A stretch of 64,000 bases of DNA, taken from Pseudomonas sp. R76 (GTDB lineage Bacteria > Pseudomonadota > Gammaproteobacteria > Pseudomonadales > Pseudomonadaceae). The notes beneath the pieces were generated by a model. That model saw nothing but the letters and a program-made list of their open reading frames with translations, searched no databases and was not told where the DNA came from. The position numbers and the translations under genes are program-made. Below, one piece after another: positions 1 through 10,249 of this stretch (positions are counted from its first letter, which is position 1; each line of letters starts with the position of its first letter). Location of the stretch: contig NZ_CP019428.1 of NCBI RefSeq assembly GCF_009834565.1, positions 2,480,001-2,544,000 on the forward strand, given 5' to 3'.

Positions 1-82
1 GCCTGCGATAGCCTCAACTCGGTCCTGATGAAAAACCGAGGTGTCTGCCTCACAGGCAAGCCAGCTCCCACATTGTTGCTCG
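1..82. repeat. REP palindrome pair (cut by window start)
   Basis: An arm ending in AGGCAAGCCAGCTCCCACA follows the trailing end of an opposite arm (GCCTGCGATAG) at the first base. This is the same REP family seen repeatedly later in the window; the left unit is incomplete because the window starts inside it. It sits just 3' of the yceH-like gene. Confidence 0.8.
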
Positions 83-84
83 AG

Positions 85-732
85 TTATGCCTGTTCCAGC
101 TGCGTCAGGCGCTCTTCCAGCGCCGCAATCCGCGCTTCCAGTTCTTCAATGCGCTCCGCAGAAACCCCCGTTCCTCGCTCCACCGGATTCCCCCGCGCCG
201 CCAGAATCACCTCGATATCCGCCGGATCCCCCAGCGCATGGGTATAACGGTCTTCCCGCTGCCCGGCCTGACGCGGCACCAGCAGCGCCAGCCCGCGCGC
301 AATCAAACGCTCCAGCTGGTGCACGACTTGCTCGCCATCTTCAAAATCATGCATGCGCCCGCTACGGGTCAGCAGTTCATTGACCGTCTGCGGCCCGCGC
401 AGAAACAGCAGGCCGATCAGGATCACCTGGGCCGGCACCAGCTCCAGCGCCTTGTCCACGCGATGCTCCCAGCGGTCGGCGCGGCTGCCCATCACCAGGC
501 GGGTAAAGCCTTGGCCTTCGAGGGCACGCAGGCTCTGGCCGACCTGGCCCTGGCTGAGGTTGGTCACCGGTTCGCGGCTGGTCTTCTGGTTGCAGGCCAG
601 CACCAGGGCGTTGAGGGTCAGGGGATACGTCTCCGGGTTGGTCGCCTGTTTTTCGATCAGGCAGCCCAGGATGCGGATTTCCGTGCTGTTCAGGCGCGGC
701 TCAGGGGTCTCGGTGTCGTGCTCGGCGGTCAT
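85..732 (-). CDS. YceH-family (DUF480/UPF0502) protein
   Basis: A 215-residue cytoplasmic protein of the DUF480 (YceH, UPF0502) family, which consists of two winged-helix domains. The sequence starts with the family hallmark [16 protein letters not shown] (about residues 15-32), continues with [16 protein letters not shown], and repeats a winged-helix pattern near residues 95-180. It ends in a short coiled coil ([16 protein letters not shown]). The ATG at 732 is chosen because it has an AGGGA ribosome-binding site; an in-frame ATG lies 9 codons upstream. The family's biochemical role is not established; a DNA-binding role is inferred from the fold only. It is a lone gene, divergent from the next one. 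Confidence 0.85.
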   Translation of the reverse strand: MTAEHDTETPEPRLNSTEIRILGCLIEKQATNPETYPLTLNALVLACNQKTSREPVTNLSQGQVGQSLRALEGQGFTRLVMGSRADRWEHRVDKALELVPAQVILIGLLFLRGPQTVNELLTRSGRMHDFEDGEQVVHQLERLIARGLALLVPRQAGQREDRYTHALGDPADIEVILAARGNPVERGTGVSAERIEELEARIAALEERLTQLEQA

Positions 733-848
733 CGCGCTTTCCCTATGCAGTGAATGCACTAGCCTAAGCCCGAAAAAATAAAAGACAAGCAGCGGGCATG
801 TCTATAATCGCCGCTGGTTCCAAACCCTGCCATTACCGCGAGACTGTC

Positions 849-1358
849 ATGACTATTTCCCTGTACGCCGCCTCCATCCCGGTTTTCAAGCAAATGCTCA
901 ACGCCCTGAGCGATGTGCTGAACAAAGCCGAAGCCCACGCCACCGCCAAGAACATCGAGCCGAACGCCTTGTTGCAAGCGCGTCTGTTCCCGGACATGTT
1001 CCAACTGGTGCGCCAGGTGCAGATCGCCGTCGACTTCGCCAAGGGCGTTTCCGCCCGCCTGGCCGAGATCGAAGTGCCTAAGTACGAAGACAGCGAAGTC
1101 ACCTTCGCCGACCTGCAAGCCCTGATCGCCAAAGTGTTGGCGTTTGTCGACACCATCAAGCCTGAGCAAATCGACGGCAAAGAAGGTATCGAGATCATCA
1201 CGCGCCCAGGCACGCCGAAAGAGAAGCGCTTCAGCGGCCAGTCCTACCTGCTGACCTACGGCCTGCCGCAGTTCTTCTTCCACGTCACCACCGCTTACGC
1301 CTTGCTGCGCCATAACGGCGTGGAAGTGGGCAAGCGCGATTACATGGGCGCTTTCTAA
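849..1358 (+). CDS. DUF1993 family protein
   Basis: A 169-residue all-helical cytoplasmic protein matching the DUF1993 family (typical opening SLYAASIPVFKQMLNAL, then ARLFPDMFQLVRQVQIAVDFAKG, and the closing FHVTTAYALLRHNGV). The fold resembles the DinB four-helix bundle, and a histidine late in the protein (FFHVTTAY) occupies the place of a DinB metal ligand. Function is unknown. The ATG at 849 fits the family start; an upstream in-frame start at 798 would add 17 non-conserved residues. A strong terminator follows directly, so it is probably monocistronic. Confidence 0.85.
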   Translation: MTISLYAASIPVFKQMLNALSDVLNKAEAHATAKNIEPNALLQARLFPDMFQLVRQVQIAVDFAKGVSARLAEIEVPKYEDSEVTFADLQALIAKVLAFVDTIKPEQIDGKEGIEIITRPGTPKEKRFSGQSYLLTYGLPQFFFHVTTAYALLRHNGVEVGKRDYMGAF

Positions 1359-1370
1359 GCATCCAGATAC

Positions 1371-1414
1371 AAAAAAGCCCGGGGCGTCCTTTGTTGAACG
1401 CCCCGGGCTTTTTT
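1371..1414 (+). terminator. Bidirectional intrinsic terminator
   Basis: Perfect 11-bp stem GCCCGGGGCGT/ACGCCCCGGGC (1377-1387 with 1398-1408), preceded by an A-run and followed by a T-run. It serves the DUF1993 gene on the plus strand and the convergent sstT gene on the minus strand. Confidence 0.92.
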
Positions 1415-1425
1415 ACGCCAGATGT

Positions 1426-2646
1426 TTAAGCTGGCTGCTGTTCCTTGCCTAAACACGCCGCTGCGGTAAACAGCACATCGGTGGACGAATTAAGCGCGGT
1501 TTCCGCCGAGTCCTGCAGCACGCCAATGATGAAGCCGACGGCCACCACTTGCATGGCGATCTCACTGGGAATGCCGAACAGGCTGCACGCCAGGGGAATC
1601 AACAGCAGAGAACCGCCGGCCACACCCGACGCCCCACACGCACACACCGCCGCGACCACGCTGAGCAGCACGGCGGTCGGCAGGTCCACGGCGATCCCGA
1701 GGGTGTGCACGGCGGCCAGGGTCAGCACGGTGATGGTGATCGCGGCACCGGCCATGTTGATCGTCGCCCCCAGTGGGATCGACACCGAGTAGGTGTCTTC
1801 ATGCAGGCCCAGGCGTTTGCTCAGCGCCAGGTTCACCGGGATATTCGCCGCCGAACTGCGCGTGAAGAACGCGGTAATACCGCTTTCACGCAGGCACATC
1901 AGCACCAGTGGATACGGGTTGCGGCGCAGTTTCCAGAACACGATGGCCGGGTTGACCACCAGCGCCACGAACAGCATGCAGCCGATCAATACAACCAACA
2001 GGTGGGCGTAGCCGAGCAGGGCGTTGAAACCGGAAGTGGCCAGGGTCGAGGCCACCAGGCCGAAGATGCCCAGCGGCGCAAAGCGAATCACCACGCGCAC
2101 AATCAGTGTCACGCCGTTGGACAGATCATCGAGCACGGTACGTGTGGTTTCACCGGCATGGCGAATCGCGACGCCCATGCCGATGGCCCAGGCCAGGATG
2201 CCGATAAAGTTGGCATTCATCAGCGCGCTGATCGGGTTGTCCACCACGCTGAGCAGCAGGCTTTGCAGCACCTCGCCGATGCCGCCGGGGGCACTCACCG
2301 TGACGTCATGCGTGGCCAGCACCAGGAGCGATGGAAACAGTGTACTGGCGACCACCGCCACGACGGCGGCGGCAAATGTCCCCAGCAGGTACAGGAACAA
2401 AATCGGCTTGATATGGGTTTCCTGGCCGTGTTTATGGTTGGCGATCGAGGCCATGACCAGCACAAACACCAGAATCGGGGCGACGGCTTTCAATGCGGTG
2501 ACAAATACCTTGCCGATAAAACCGGTGGCTTTGGCCGCTTCGGGCAACAGCAGGGCTAGCAGAATGCCGGCGATCAAGCCGATGAGGATTTGCGTGACCA
2601 GGCTGACGCGTGTCAGTCGCTGGAAGAGGGAAGGGGCGGCAGTCAT
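1426..2646 (-). CDS. sstT: Serine/threonine:Na+ symporter SstT
   Basis: A 406-residue inner-membrane protein of the dicarboxylate/amino-acid:cation symporter family that imports L-serine and L-threonine with Na+. Diagnostic stretches are the N-terminal [39 protein letters not shown], the re-entrant serine-rich [14 protein letters not shown] (about residue 260), [13 protein letters not shown], and [18 protein letters not shown]. Length equals the usual SstT length (about 400-414). It is single, convergent with the preceding gene through a shared terminator. Confidence 0.93.
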   Translation of the reverse strand: MTAAPSLFQRLTRVSLVTQILIGLIAGILLALLLPEAAKATGFIGKVFVTALKAVAPILVFVLVMASIANHKHGQETHIKPILFLYLLGTFAAAVVAVVASTLFPSLLVLATHDVTVSAPGGIGEVLQSLLLSVVDNPISALMNANFIGILAWAIGMGVAIRHAGETTRTVLDDLSNGVTLIVRVVIRFAPLGIFGLVASTLATSGFNALLGYAHLLVVLIGCMLFVALVVNPAIVFWKLRRNPYPLVLMCLRESGITAFFTRSSAANIPVNLALSKRLGLHEDTYSVSIPLGATINMAGAAITITVLTLAAVHTLGIAVDLPTAVLLSVVAAVCACGASGVAGGSLLLIPLACSLFGIPSEIAMQVVAVGFIIGVLQDSAETALNSSTDVLFTAAACLGKEQQPA

Positions 2647-2886
2647 AAACAGTTGTCTCTAGTTCTTTTAGTGGGACGCAGCATTGCAGGCAGGAGGCCC
2701 TGGAGGAAGCAGGCGCAAAGTCTAACATGCTGTAGGAAATGTCCTTGTTGGTGCGGCATTCCGTCACCGCGCCCGTAGGCTTTGGCCAAATCCAGACATA
2801 CTCTGTTAACATTCTCGCCTCTCACCTTTCCTATCCGTCAGCGAGCCCTTCGGGCTGTCGTTGATGTCGTCGTTTCTGGAGTTTTC

Positions 2887-4041
2887 ATGCTGTTTCCCAT
2901 CCTGCTGCTGTCGGCCGCCGGCTTTACCGTGCTGACCACAGAATTCATTATCGTCGGGCTGTTGCCGTCTATTGCCCGGGACCTGAATGTCAGCGTGTCC
3001 CAGGCGGGGTTATTGGTGACGTTGTTCGCCTTTACCGTGGCCGCCTTTGGCCCGTTTCTCACGGCGTACTTCGCGCGCTTCCCACGCAAACGCCTGTTTA
3101 TCAGCATCCTGCTCATGTTCGGCGTGGCCAATACCGTGGCCGCGTTGGCGCCGAATATTTGGGTGATGGCGTTCGCACGCTTGATTCCGGCGTTGGGCTT
3201 GCCGGTGTTCTGGGCCTTGGCCAGCGAGACGGCGGTGGATATCGTCGGCCCTGAATACGCCGGTCGGGCCATCGAAAAGATTGGCTTTGGCATCGTCTGC
3301 GCCACGGTGTTCGGCATTCCCGTGGGCACCTTGATTTCCGACATGTTCGGCTGGCGCACTGCGTTCGCCATCCTCGCAGTGGTGGCGTTGGCCAAGGCCT
3401 TGCTGCTGTTTATCTACTTGCCGGTGACCAAACCGAAGAACGACCTGGTGACACTGCGCTCGCAGTTCAAGATCCTGCGCAACCCGCTGATGCAGGGGCA
3501 TATTTTGTTGTCGATCCTGGTGTTCAGCGGCATGTTTACCGCCTACACCTACCTGGCCGATATCCTTGAGCGCCTGGCCGGGTTCGACGGCACGCTGGTG
3601 GGCTGGTGCCTGATGGGGTTTGGCGCGGTCGGCCTGCTCGGCAACTCCCTGGGCGGGCGCGCGGTGGATCGCCACCCGTTGATCGCCTCCATGGTGTTCT
3701 GCGGGTTCATGATCGCGGGCATGGTGGCCTTGGTTCCGGCGATCCACTCAACGATCGGCCTGGCGGCGGCGATGGCGGTGTGGGGCGTGACGCAGGCGGC
3801 GATGTTCCTGGTCAGCCATGTGCGGTTGATGAAGGCCGCGCCTCACGCACCGGCGTTTGCCGCGTCGTTGAACATTGCCGGGGCCAACCTGGGCATTGGC
3901 CTGGGGGCGATGGTGGGCGGGCATGTGATCGACACCCTCGGTCTGGGCAGCCTGGGCTTTGCAGCGTCGGGTTTTATTCTGGTGTCGATCCTGCTGGCGC
4001 TTTGGCTGATGACTGCCAAACCGATTGCCGCCAGCGCCTGA
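2887..4041 (+). CDS. MFS efflux transporter (DHA1 type)
   Basis: A 384-residue major facilitator with twelve hydrophobic segments, resembling the AraJ/YdhP/NepI sugar and drug efflux group (DHA1). The start motif TEFIIVGLLPSIARDLNVS and the motif-C-like segment ALGLPVFWALASETAVDIVGPEYAGRA are typical of this group. The ATG at 2887 is used because CTGGAG lies just ahead and it begins the first membrane helix; an upstream in-frame ATG at 2782 would add a non-family, charged leader. The substrate cannot be deduced. The 3' end nearly touches convergent nhaR. Confidence 0.85.
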   Translation: MLFPILLLSAAGFTVLTTEFIIVGLLPSIARDLNVSVSQAGLLVTLFAFTVAAFGPFLTAYFARFPRKRLFISILLMFGVANTVAALAPNIWVMAFARLIPALGLPVFWALASETAVDIVGPEYAGRAIEKIGFGIVCATVFGIPVGTLISDMFGWRTAFAILAVVALAKALLLFIYLPVTKPKNDLVTLRSQFKILRNPLMQGHILLSILVFSGMFTAYTYLADILERLAGFDGTLVGWCLMGFGAVGLLGNSLGGRAVDRHPLIASMVFCGFMIAGMVALVPAIHSTIGLAAAMAVWGVTQAAMFLVSHVRLMKAAPHAPAFAASLNIAGANLGIGLGAMVGGHVIDTLGLGSLGFAASGFILVSILLALWLMTAKPIAASA

Positions 4042-4045
4042 ATCA

Positions 4046-4948
4046 TTAGGGCAGGGCGGTAAACAACTCGCGCCGAGCACCTTCGGTAATCGCCACGATG
4101 CCGGGGTGCTTGACCTTGCGCTCCACCGAAATCGCGTAGAACGACTCGGTGACCGCGTCAGTCTGGCCGATCAGCGCTACGCCATACTGGCGCACCACCT
4201 CATCGGCAATCACGCTGGGCGCAATAAAGATGCCGCTGCCGGATTGGCCAAACGCCTGCATCAACGCGCTGTCGTCGAATTCGCCGATGATCTTCGGTTG
4301 AATCTGTTGCTCGGCAAACCAGCGCTGCAAACGGCTGCGCACCACCGTTTCTGCACCTGGAATCAACAGCGGCGCGCCGTGCAGGCAGCGTGGGAAATCG
4401 CCGCCGTATTGGTCAGCCAATGCTTGGGTGGCGAAAAAGCTGATGCCGCATTCGCCCAACTTCTGGCTGTAGCCTTTGATGTCCAAGTGCGTCGGCATGG
4501 GGCTGTCGGAGATCACCAGGTCCAGGCGCTGGATCGCCAGGTCGGCCAATAAACGTTCGAGTTTATCCTCGCGACAGGTGATACGGATCGGTTCGCTCAG
4601 CTCCATGGTCGGCGCGATCAGCCGATAGACGATGGATTTAGGCACCACATCCGCCACCCCAACCCGGAACAGAATCTGCTGTTCATTGGGCTCTGCGCGC
4701 AACAACGCCTCCAGTTCATTGCCGGTTTGGAACATTTGCTCGGCATAGGGCAGGGCCCGTCGCCCGGCCTCAGTGAGTTCCAGCTGACGCCCCACGCGCT
4801 GAAACAGCGCGACGCCGAAGGTTTGCTCGAGCAGGCTGATCTGCCCGCTGATGGTCTGCGGCGTGAGGTTCAGTTGCTCGCAGGCGCGCACGATGCTGCC
4901 GGTCTTGGCCACCACCCAGAAATAATGCAGCTGTCGGTAATTGAGCAT
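4046..4948 (-). CDS. nhaR: LysR-type transcriptional activator NhaR
   Basis: A 300-residue LysR-family regulator with the winged helix at residues 1-60 (LNYRQLHYFWVVAKTGSIVRACEQLNLTPQTISGQI, which is characteristic of NhaR rather than of general LysR proteins) and a periplasmic-binding-protein-like effector domain. NhaR activates the Na+/H+ antiporter gene nhaA in enterobacteria. No nhaA lies beside it here, so the target is elsewhere or different. A divergent small lipoprotein gene starts 135 bp away. The call rests on the N-terminal similarity and full length. Confidence 0.85.
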   Translation of the reverse strand: MLNYRQLHYFWVVAKTGSIVRACEQLNLTPQTISGQISLLEQTFGVALFQRVGRQLELTEAGRRALPYAEQMFQTGNELEALLRAEPNEQQILFRVGVADVVPKSIVYRLIAPTMELSEPIRITCREDKLERLLADLAIQRLDLVISDSPMPTHLDIKGYSQKLGECGISFFATQALADQYGGDFPRCLHGAPLLIPGAETVVRSRLQRWFAEQQIQPKIIGEFDDSALMQAFGQSGSGIFIAPSVIADEVVRQYGVALIGQTDAVTESFYAISVERKVKHPGIVAITEGARRELFTALP

Positions 4949-5082
4949 GGCGACCTACACTTCGGAAAAAGCGAAGTATACGTGAGAAAAATACGAATTT
5001 TTCTGAACTGTTCATCTGCATAGAATGCCTCGCTATCGAGGGGCCACTACTTGGACCCAATGGTTCTAACGAGGAATACATC

Positions 5083-5334
5083 ATGAAACTCAATTCCCTG
5101 GGCGCCGCGTCGTTGCTTGCGCTTTCATTGGTAATGGTCAGCGGCTGTGATCAGGTGGAAAAGAGCGCGCAGCAAGTGCTGGGCAAAGCCACCGAATCCG
5201 CCAAGCAAGCCATCGATGACACCCATAAGGCTGCCGAGCAGGCATTGAGTGAAGCGACGCAGGGCTTGATCAGTCCGCAGAAAAAAGCTGATCAGCCAGA
5301 AAAAGAACCTGAATCGAACAGTAAAGAAGCCTAA
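5083..5334 (+). CDS. Small lipoprotein, helical, unknown function
   Basis: An 83-residue precursor with a lipoprotein signal: charged start, hydrophobic LLALSLVMV, lipobox VSGC with Cys22 as the lipidation site. The mature part is short, polar and strongly helical (KSAQQVLGKATESAKQAIDDTHKAAEQALSEA), ending in a Lys/Glu-rich tail. The residue after Cys is Asp, the inner-membrane retention signal in Enterobacteria; that rule is weaker in Pseudomonas. It has a good ribosome-binding site (ACGAGGA) and precedes terC by 28 bp, so co-transcription is likely. Function unknown. Confidence 0.85.
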   Translation: MKLNSLGAASLLALSLVMVSGCDQVEKSAQQVLGKATESAKQAIDDTHKAAEQALSEATQGLISPQKKADQPEKEPESNSKEA

Positions 5335-5362
5335 TTCCCCAGCACAACGTCAGGACTGACCT

Positions 5363-6112
5363 ATGGATTACCTTTTACAACTGGCTGCCAGCCCCACCGC
5401 CTGGGTCGCACTGGCCACCTTGATCGTCATGGAAATCGTGCTGGGCATCGATAACCTGATCTTTATCTCGATCCTCACCAACAAATTACCCGAGAAGCAT
5501 CGCGCCAAGGCACGACGCATCGGTATCAGCATGGCGTTGGTATTGCGCCTGGGCCTGTTGAGCACCATCGCGTTTATCGTGCAGTTGACCGCGCCGGTGT
5601 TTGAAATCTTCGGCCAGGCGTTTTCGTGGAAAGACATGATCCTGATCGCCGGTGGTCTGTTCCTGGTGTGGAAGGCGACCACCGAGATCCATCACAGCAT
5701 GGACCCGGAGCCCGAGGAAAAAGCCAGCACCGGCGCCGTGGTGTCCATCGGTTTCGCGGCGGCGATTGGCCAGATCCTGTTGCTCGACCTGGTGTTCTCC
5801 ATCGACAGCATCATTACGGCGGTGGGGATGACCGAGCACTTGCCGATCATGATCATTGCCGTGGTGACCTCGGTCATCGTGATGCTGGTGGCGGCTGAAC
5901 CGTTGGCCAAGTTCATCAACGACAACCCGACGGTGGTAATGCTGGCCCTGGGCTTCCTGATCATGATCGGCATGACGCTGATCGCTGAAGGCTTCGGTGC
6001 CCATGTGCCAAAAGGCTACGTGTATGCAGCCATGGCGTTTTCGGCGGTGATCGAGTGCCTGAACATCGCACGGCGCAATCGCCACAAGCGTCTGCTCGCC
6101 GCCAGGCAGTAA
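5363..6112 (+). CDS. TerC-family integral membrane protein
   Basis: A 249-residue membrane protein of the TerC family (YgaE/YoaE-like, no C-terminal CBS domains). The two family acidic motifs inside membrane helices are present: [16 protein letters not shown] near residue 25 and [17 protein letters not shown] near residue 145. These repeats belong to the LysE-like two-fold architecture, and TerC proteins are associated with metal export, notably Mn2+, and tellurite resistance. Seven or so hydrophobic helices. It is followed immediately by a strong terminator. No yybP-ykoY manganese riboswitch is visible upstream. Confidence 0.88.
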   Translation: MDYLLQLAASPTAWVALATLIVMEIVLGIDNLIFISILTNKLPEKHRAKARRIGISMALVLRLGLLSTIAFIVQLTAPVFEIFGQAFSWKDMILIAGGLFLVWKATTEIHHSMDPEPEEKASTGAVVSIGFAAAIGQILLLDLVFSIDSIITAVGMTEHLPIMIIAVVTSVIVMLVAAEPLAKFINDNPTVVMLALGFLIMIGMTLIAEGFGAHVPKGYVYAAMAFSAVIECLNIARRNRHKRLLAARQ

Positions 6113-6123
6113 CAGCGCAAATG

Positions 6124-6163
6124 CAAAAGCCGGCTGAGCTCACAAGAGCCCAGCCGGCTTTTT
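6124..6163 (+). terminator. Intrinsic terminator of terC
   Basis: Stem AAGCCGGCTG/CAGCCGGCTT with a T-run after the right arm, 12 bp downstream of the terC stop. Confidence 0.9.
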
Positions 6164-6206
6164 GCTGTCTGATAGAATCCGCTCACTTGTTACCTTGAGG
6201 TCCACC

Positions 6207-7241
6207 ATGAACGAGCCGATTCGCCTCACCCAGTACAGCCACGGCGCGGGTTGCGGCTGCAAGATCTCACCCCAGGTGCTTGAAGTGATCCTCGCCGGCA
6301 GCGGCGCACAGAACCTTGACCCCAACCTGTGGGTCGGCAACGCCTCGCGCGACGACGCGGCCGTGTACGCCATCGACGACGAACGTGGGGTGGTTTCCAC
6401 TACCGATTTCTTCATGCCGATTGTCGATGACCCCTTCGACTTCGGCCGCATTGCCGCCACCAACGCGATCAGCGATATCTACGCCATGGGCGGCGACCCG
6501 TTGATGGCCATCGCCATTCTGGGCTGGCCCGTGAATGTGCTGGCGCCGGAAATTGCCCGTGAAGTGATCCGTGGTGGCCGCTCGGTGTGCGATGCCGCCG
6601 GTATCCCGCTGGCCGGCGGGCACTCCATCGACGCCCCGGAGCCGATCTTCGGCCTCGCCGTGACCGGCATCGTGCAAAAGCGCCATATGAAACGTAACGA
6701 TACCGCCACCGCCGGGTGCAAGCTGTACCTCACCAAACCGTTGGGTATCGGCATCCTCACCACCGCCGAAAAGAAGGGCAAATTGCGCGAGGCGGATATC
6801 GGCCTGGCGCGTGACTGGATGTGCACCCTGAACAAACCCGGTAGCCGTTTCGGCAAATTGGCCGGCGTGACCGCCATGACCGACGTTACCGGTTTCGGCC
6901 TGCTCGGCCATCTGGTGGAAATGGCTGACGGCAGCGCTCTGACGGCGCGCATCGAATATGAAAAAGTCCCACGCCTGCCAGGGGTCGAGGACTACCTGGA
7001 CCAGGGCTGCATGCCCGGTGGCACCTTGCGCAACTTCGACAGCTATTCGAGCAAACTTGGGCGCCTGCAAGAGCTGCACAAACGCGTGCTGTGCGACCCG
7101 CAAACCAGCGGTGGCTTGCTGATCGCCGTTACCGCCGAGGGCGACGCCGAATTCCACACGGTGGCCGCAGAGCTGGGCCTGAGCCTTGAGCCGATCGGCG
7201 AACTGGTTGAGCGACAGACCCACGCGGTAGAGGTGTTTTGA
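6207..7241 (+). CDS. selD: Selenide, water dikinase (selenophosphate synthetase)
   Basis: A 344-residue SelD that makes selenophosphate from selenide and ATP. The catalytic nucleophile motif [10 protein letters not shown] is near the N terminus with Cys16 and Lys19; it is the cysteine form, not selenocysteine. AIR-synthase-like motifs follow: [53 protein letters not shown] and the C-terminal [10 protein letters not shown]. The ATG at 6207 starts at the conserved N terminus. Its stop TGA shares one base with the mnmH ATG, so translation is coupled, and both serve tRNA selenation. Confidence 0.95.
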   Translation: MNEPIRLTQYSHGAGCGCKISPQVLEVILAGSGAQNLDPNLWVGNASRDDAAVYAIDDERGVVSTTDFFMPIVDDPFDFGRIAATNAISDIYAMGGDPLMAIAILGWPVNVLAPEIAREVIRGGRSVCDAAGIPLAGGHSIDAPEPIFGLAVTGIVQKRHMKRNDTATAGCKLYLTKPLGIGILTTAEKKGKLREADIGLARDWMCTLNKPGSRFGKLAGVTAMTDVTGFGLLGHLVEMADGSALTARIEYEKVPRLPGVEDYLDQGCMPGGTLRNFDSYSSKLGRLQELHKRVLCDPQTSGGLLIAVTAEGDAEFHTVAAELGLSLEPIGELVERQTHAVEVF

Positions 7242-8335
7242 TGGCAACTGACATCACCGACTACCGCGACATCTTCCTCAACGACCGGCCGATGATGGAT
7301 ACCCGCGCACCGATCGAGTTCATCAAGGGGGCGTTCCCCGGGGTGATCAATTTGCCACTGATGACCGACGACGAGCGCCAGCGGGTCGGCACCTGCTACA
7401 AGCAGCAGGGCCAGCAGGCAGCAATCGTTTTGGGGCATGAATTGGTGTCCGGAGCGATCAAGGATGAGCGCATCGAACAATGGGCGCAGTTCGCCAAGGC
7501 CAACCCTGACGGTTACTTGTATTGTTTTCGCGGTGGGCTGCGTTCGCAGATCGTGCAGCAATGGTTGAAGACCGAAGCCGGCATCGAGTATCCGCGCGTC
7601 GGCGGTGGCTACAAGGCCATGCGCACCTTTCTGCTGGAGACGCTGGAGCACGCCACAGCTGAGTGTGATTTTGTGCTGTTGGGCGGCATGACCGGCACCG
7701 GCAAAACCGAAGTGCTCAGCCAGTTGCGCAACGCCTTGGACCTGGAACGGCACGCCAACCATCGCGGTTCCAGTTTCGGCAAACGCGCCACATCACAACC
7801 CTCAAACATCGACTTCGAAAACCGCTTGGCGGTGGACCTGCTGAAAAAGCGCGCAGGGGGAATCGAGCAATTTGTGGTTGAGGACGAGAGCCGCATGATC
7901 GGCAGTTGCGCGCTGCCGCTGCCGTTGCACAAGGGTATGCAGACGTTCCCGATGGTATGGCTGGAGGACAGCATCGAGGGCCGCGTCGAAAGAATTCTGT
8001 GCGATTACGTGGTGGATCTGTGCGCCGAGTTCATCCAGGTATTCGGCGAAAACGGCCAGGCACTGTTTGCCGAGCGTCTGACCCAGAGCCTTGCCAATAT
8101 CCACAAACGCCTGGGTGGTGAGCGCTTCCAGCGGCTGCAGGCGGTCCTGCAGGACGCCCTGGCAGAACAGGCCCGCAGTGGCGCGGTAGACTTGCACCGC
8201 GTGTGGATCGAAGGCTTGCTGCGTGAGTATTACGACCCGATGTACGCGTTCCAGCGTGAAAGCAAAGGCGCGCGGATCGAGTTTGCGGGGGAGCAGGGCG
8301 CGGTGGTGGAGTACTTGCGCGAAAGGCTGGGGTGA
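7241..8335 (+). CDS. mnmH: tRNA 2-selenouridine synthase
   Basis: A 364-residue MnmH (SelU, YbbB) that converts wobble 2-thiouridine to 2-selenouridine in tRNA using selenophosphate. An N-terminal rhodanese domain carries the active Cys95 in [14 protein letters not shown]-terminal P-loop domain has the Walker A motif [10 protein letters not shown] (about residues 143-152), followed by [21 protein letters not shown] typical of this enzyme. The ATG at 7241 overlaps the selD stop by one base, and selD supplies its substrate. No selA, selB or selC is in the window, so only the tRNA branch of selenium use is shown here. Confidence 0.95.
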   Translation: MATDITDYRDIFLNDRPMMDTRAPIEFIKGAFPGVINLPLMTDDERQRVGTCYKQQGQQAAIVLGHELVSGAIKDERIEQWAQFAKANPDGYLYCFRGGLRSQIVQQWLKTEAGIEYPRVGGGYKAMRTFLLETLEHATAECDFVLLGGMTGTGKTEVLSQLRNALDLERHANHRGSSFGKRATSQPSNIDFENRLAVDLLKKRAGGIEQFVVEDESRMIGSCALPLPLHKGMQTFPMVWLEDSIEGRVERILCDYVVDLCAEFIQVFGENGQALFAERLTQSLANIHKRLGGERFQRLQAVLQDALAEQARSGAVDLHRVWIEGLLREYYDPMYAFQRESKGARIEFAGEQGAVVEYLRERLG

Positions 8336-8348
8336 CTTTATTGGCGCC

Positions 8349-8421
8349 ATCGCAGACAAGCCAGCTCCCACATTTGAGGGCATTCACCGATCAAATTGTG
8401 GGAGCTGGCTTGCCTGCGATA
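8349..8421. repeat. REP pair between mnmH and permease
   Basis: Two inverted REP arms (CATCGCAGACAAGCCAGCTCCCACA and the opposite GTGGGAGCTGGCTTGCCTGCGATA) separated by about 20 bp, between two convergent genes. Confidence 0.9.
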
Positions 8422-8444
8422 AGGCCCTCAGCCTCACCAGGAAC

Positions 8445-9500
8445 CTAAAGAATCACCGCCCCGATCAACCCACACACCACCCCCACCAACATCGTCAGCC
8501 CCGCCACCGTCACCAGCACCCGCGCATCGAAATCCTTGCGCAGCATCAACAGCGACGGCAGGCTCACGCTGGGCAGGGTCATCAGCAAGGCTACAGCCGG
8601 GCCGGTGCCCATGCCCAGGGTCATCATGGTTTGTACGATAGGGATCTCGGCGGCGGTAGGAATAACGAACAGCGTGCCGACGATCGCCAACGGCACCAGC
8701 CACATCAGGCTGTTGGCCATCGCCCCGTCGACGTGGGGGAACAGCCAGACCCGCGCGGCCCCCAAGACCAGCACGGCCAGGATATAAACGGGGATCGTGC
8801 TCCAGAACAACTGCCACAGGGTACGCAACCAACGGACCAGGAACGGCTGCGACTCGCTTTGACTGACGTCGGCCACCGCATCCAGCGCGGCTTCCGGCAC
8901 CTGATCGGGCCGGGCAATTCGCTGTGCCACCAAGGACACGCCCACCACCAACACAATCCCTGCCACCAGCCGCAATGCGGTAAAGCCCCAGCCCAGCACA
9001 AAACCCATGAACACCAGGGTTGCCGGGTTCAAGACCGGGTTGGCGATCCAGAACGCCAGCGCCGCGCCCACCGACACCTGCTGACGGCGCATGCCTGCCG
9101 CCACCGGTGCCGCGCAGCAACTGCACATCATCCCTGGCAGGGCGAACAGGCCACCGCGCAGGGTCGACCCCAGGCCGGCTCGACCAAAAAGGCGTAACAG
9201 CCAGTCACGGGGGATCAACACTTGCAGCAGTGAACCCAGAATCACCGCCAGCACGGCGGCTTTCCAGATTGCCAGGAAATACACTTGGGCATAGGCCAGC
9301 GCGGCCGCCAGGGGGGCGGTTTGCTGATCATTGAGAATCGAGGCGCCGATGCTGTGGTTATCCGCTGCCACGAACGCCTTGAGGTAGTAGGGCGACCACT
9401 TCACGTAGTAGAGGCCGATGCAGGCCACCAGCACGAACAGCGCTGGTTTCCACCAGAACGACCAGCCCCGGTTAGGCTGGGTGGAGATGAGGTTGGGCAT
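8445..9500 (-). CDS. DUF318-family permease (ArsP/YraQ-like)
   Basis: A 351-residue integral membrane protein with about eight to ten helices. The family motif GMMCSCCAAPVAAGMRRQQVS (about residues 120-140) is followed by ALAFWIANPVLNPATLVFMGF, and a second copy of the repeat ends in FVIPTAAEIPIVQTMMTLGMG. The vicinal cysteines recall the ArsP-type organoarsenical and heavy-metal permeases of this family, but no ars gene is next to it, so the substrate is open. The ATG at 9500 was preferred; an in-frame upstream start would add 28 residues without family support. Confidence 0.85.
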   Translation of the reverse strand: MPNLISTQPNRGWSFWWKPALFVLVACIGLYYVKWSPYYLKAFVAADNHSIGASILNDQQTAPLAAALAYAQVYFLAIWKAAVLAVILGSLLQVLIPRDWLLRLFGRAGLGSTLRGGLFALPGMMCSCCAAPVAAGMRRQQVSVGAALAFWIANPVLNPATLVFMGFVLGWGFTALRLVAGIVLVVGVSLVAQRIARPDQVPEAALDAVADVSQSESQPFLVRWLRTLWQLFWSTIPVYILAVLVLGAARVWLFPHVDGAMANSLMWLVPLAIVGTLFVIPTAAEIPIVQTMMTLGMGTGPAVALLMTLPSVSLPSLLMLRKDFDARVLVTVAGLTMLVGVVCGLIGAVIL

Positions 9501-9547
9501 GGTGCAGGTCCGCAGATGAGTCAATAGCGGGGCATCATACGCCTGTG

Positions 9548-10249
9548 TCAGATATCCGCAGCTGGCTGAGTTGCATCCGGGCACGTCTGCTGGCCGTTAT
9601 CCAGGCCTTGCTTGTAGTTGCGGCTCAGCAGCGATGCCTTGCCGTTGTGCCAGGTCAACGTCAGCACATACAGGGTGTCGTAGTCACTGCCCGACCAATC
9701 GTCGGTGATGGTGTGTTTTTCACCCGAGGCTTCACTGGCGACCTTGTTGATCAGCTCCGGCAGGTAGCCGTGGGACCACGCGGTGTAGATGATCGCGTTG
9801 TGGTACTTGTCTTCCACCAGTTCGTCCGCGAGGTCGCTGGTGTCGTTGGCGGAGAACTTGATGTTGACCGGCAGGCCGAGCTTGATGGCGCTGGGGCTGA
9901 TGGTCATCAATGGCCGAATGTAGCTGTAGGAGTTGTCCTTTTCACCTTCCTCGACATTACGCGTCGGGTCGGGGGCGAACACGTAGTTGGCCTTGCCGAA
10001 TTTCTGCGGCAGCACGGTGGCCAGGTTCATCGCGCGGTTCAGGCCCTGGCAGTTGAGCTGGCCGAGGCCGCCGGCAGGTTTTTCGCCGTGGCGCAGGAAT
10101 ACCAGGGTTTGCACGCCGTCCACGGGGCCGGCGCTGCTGATGCGTGATTCCAGGCTCAGGCCGATTGCGCCGCCCGCCACGAGCAGCGGCAACATGATGT
10201 ATGAATAACGTTTAAGACGTCGCGCAAGGCACAGAGGCTTGATTCTCAT
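9548..10249 (-). CDS. Histidine phosphatase superfamily protein, membrane-anchored or exported
   Basis: A 233-residue protein with an N-terminal hydrophobic segment (YSYIMLPLLVAGGAIGLSL, residues 16-34) acting as an uncleaved anchor or signal. The phosphohistidine motif LVFLRHGEKPAGGLGQLNCQGLNRA (about residues 48-72) is the branch-1 histidine phosphatase signature in its RHGEKP form, with a late SHGYLPELI segment providing the second active-site histidine. It is probably periplasmic. Substrate unknown; the RHGEKP variant is common in bacterial exported members. It stands alone, divergent from the GST gene. Confidence 0.82.
   Translation of the reverse strand: MRIKPLCLARRLKRYSYIMLPLLVAGGAIGLSLESRISSAGPVDGVQTLVFLRHGEKPAGGLGQLNCQGLNRAMNLATVLPQKFGKANYVFAPDPTRNVEEGEKDNSYSYIRPLMTISPSAIKLGLPVNIKFSANDTSDLADELVEDKYHNAIIYTAWSHGYLPELINKVASEASGEKHTITDDWSGSDYDTLYVLTLTWHNGKASLLSRNYKQGLDNGQQTCPDATQPAADI

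Noticed and set aside
5083..5362. Manganese (yybP-ykoY) riboswitch before terC
   Set aside because: The region is occupied by the small lipoprotein gene; the paired motif of that riboswitch is not seen.
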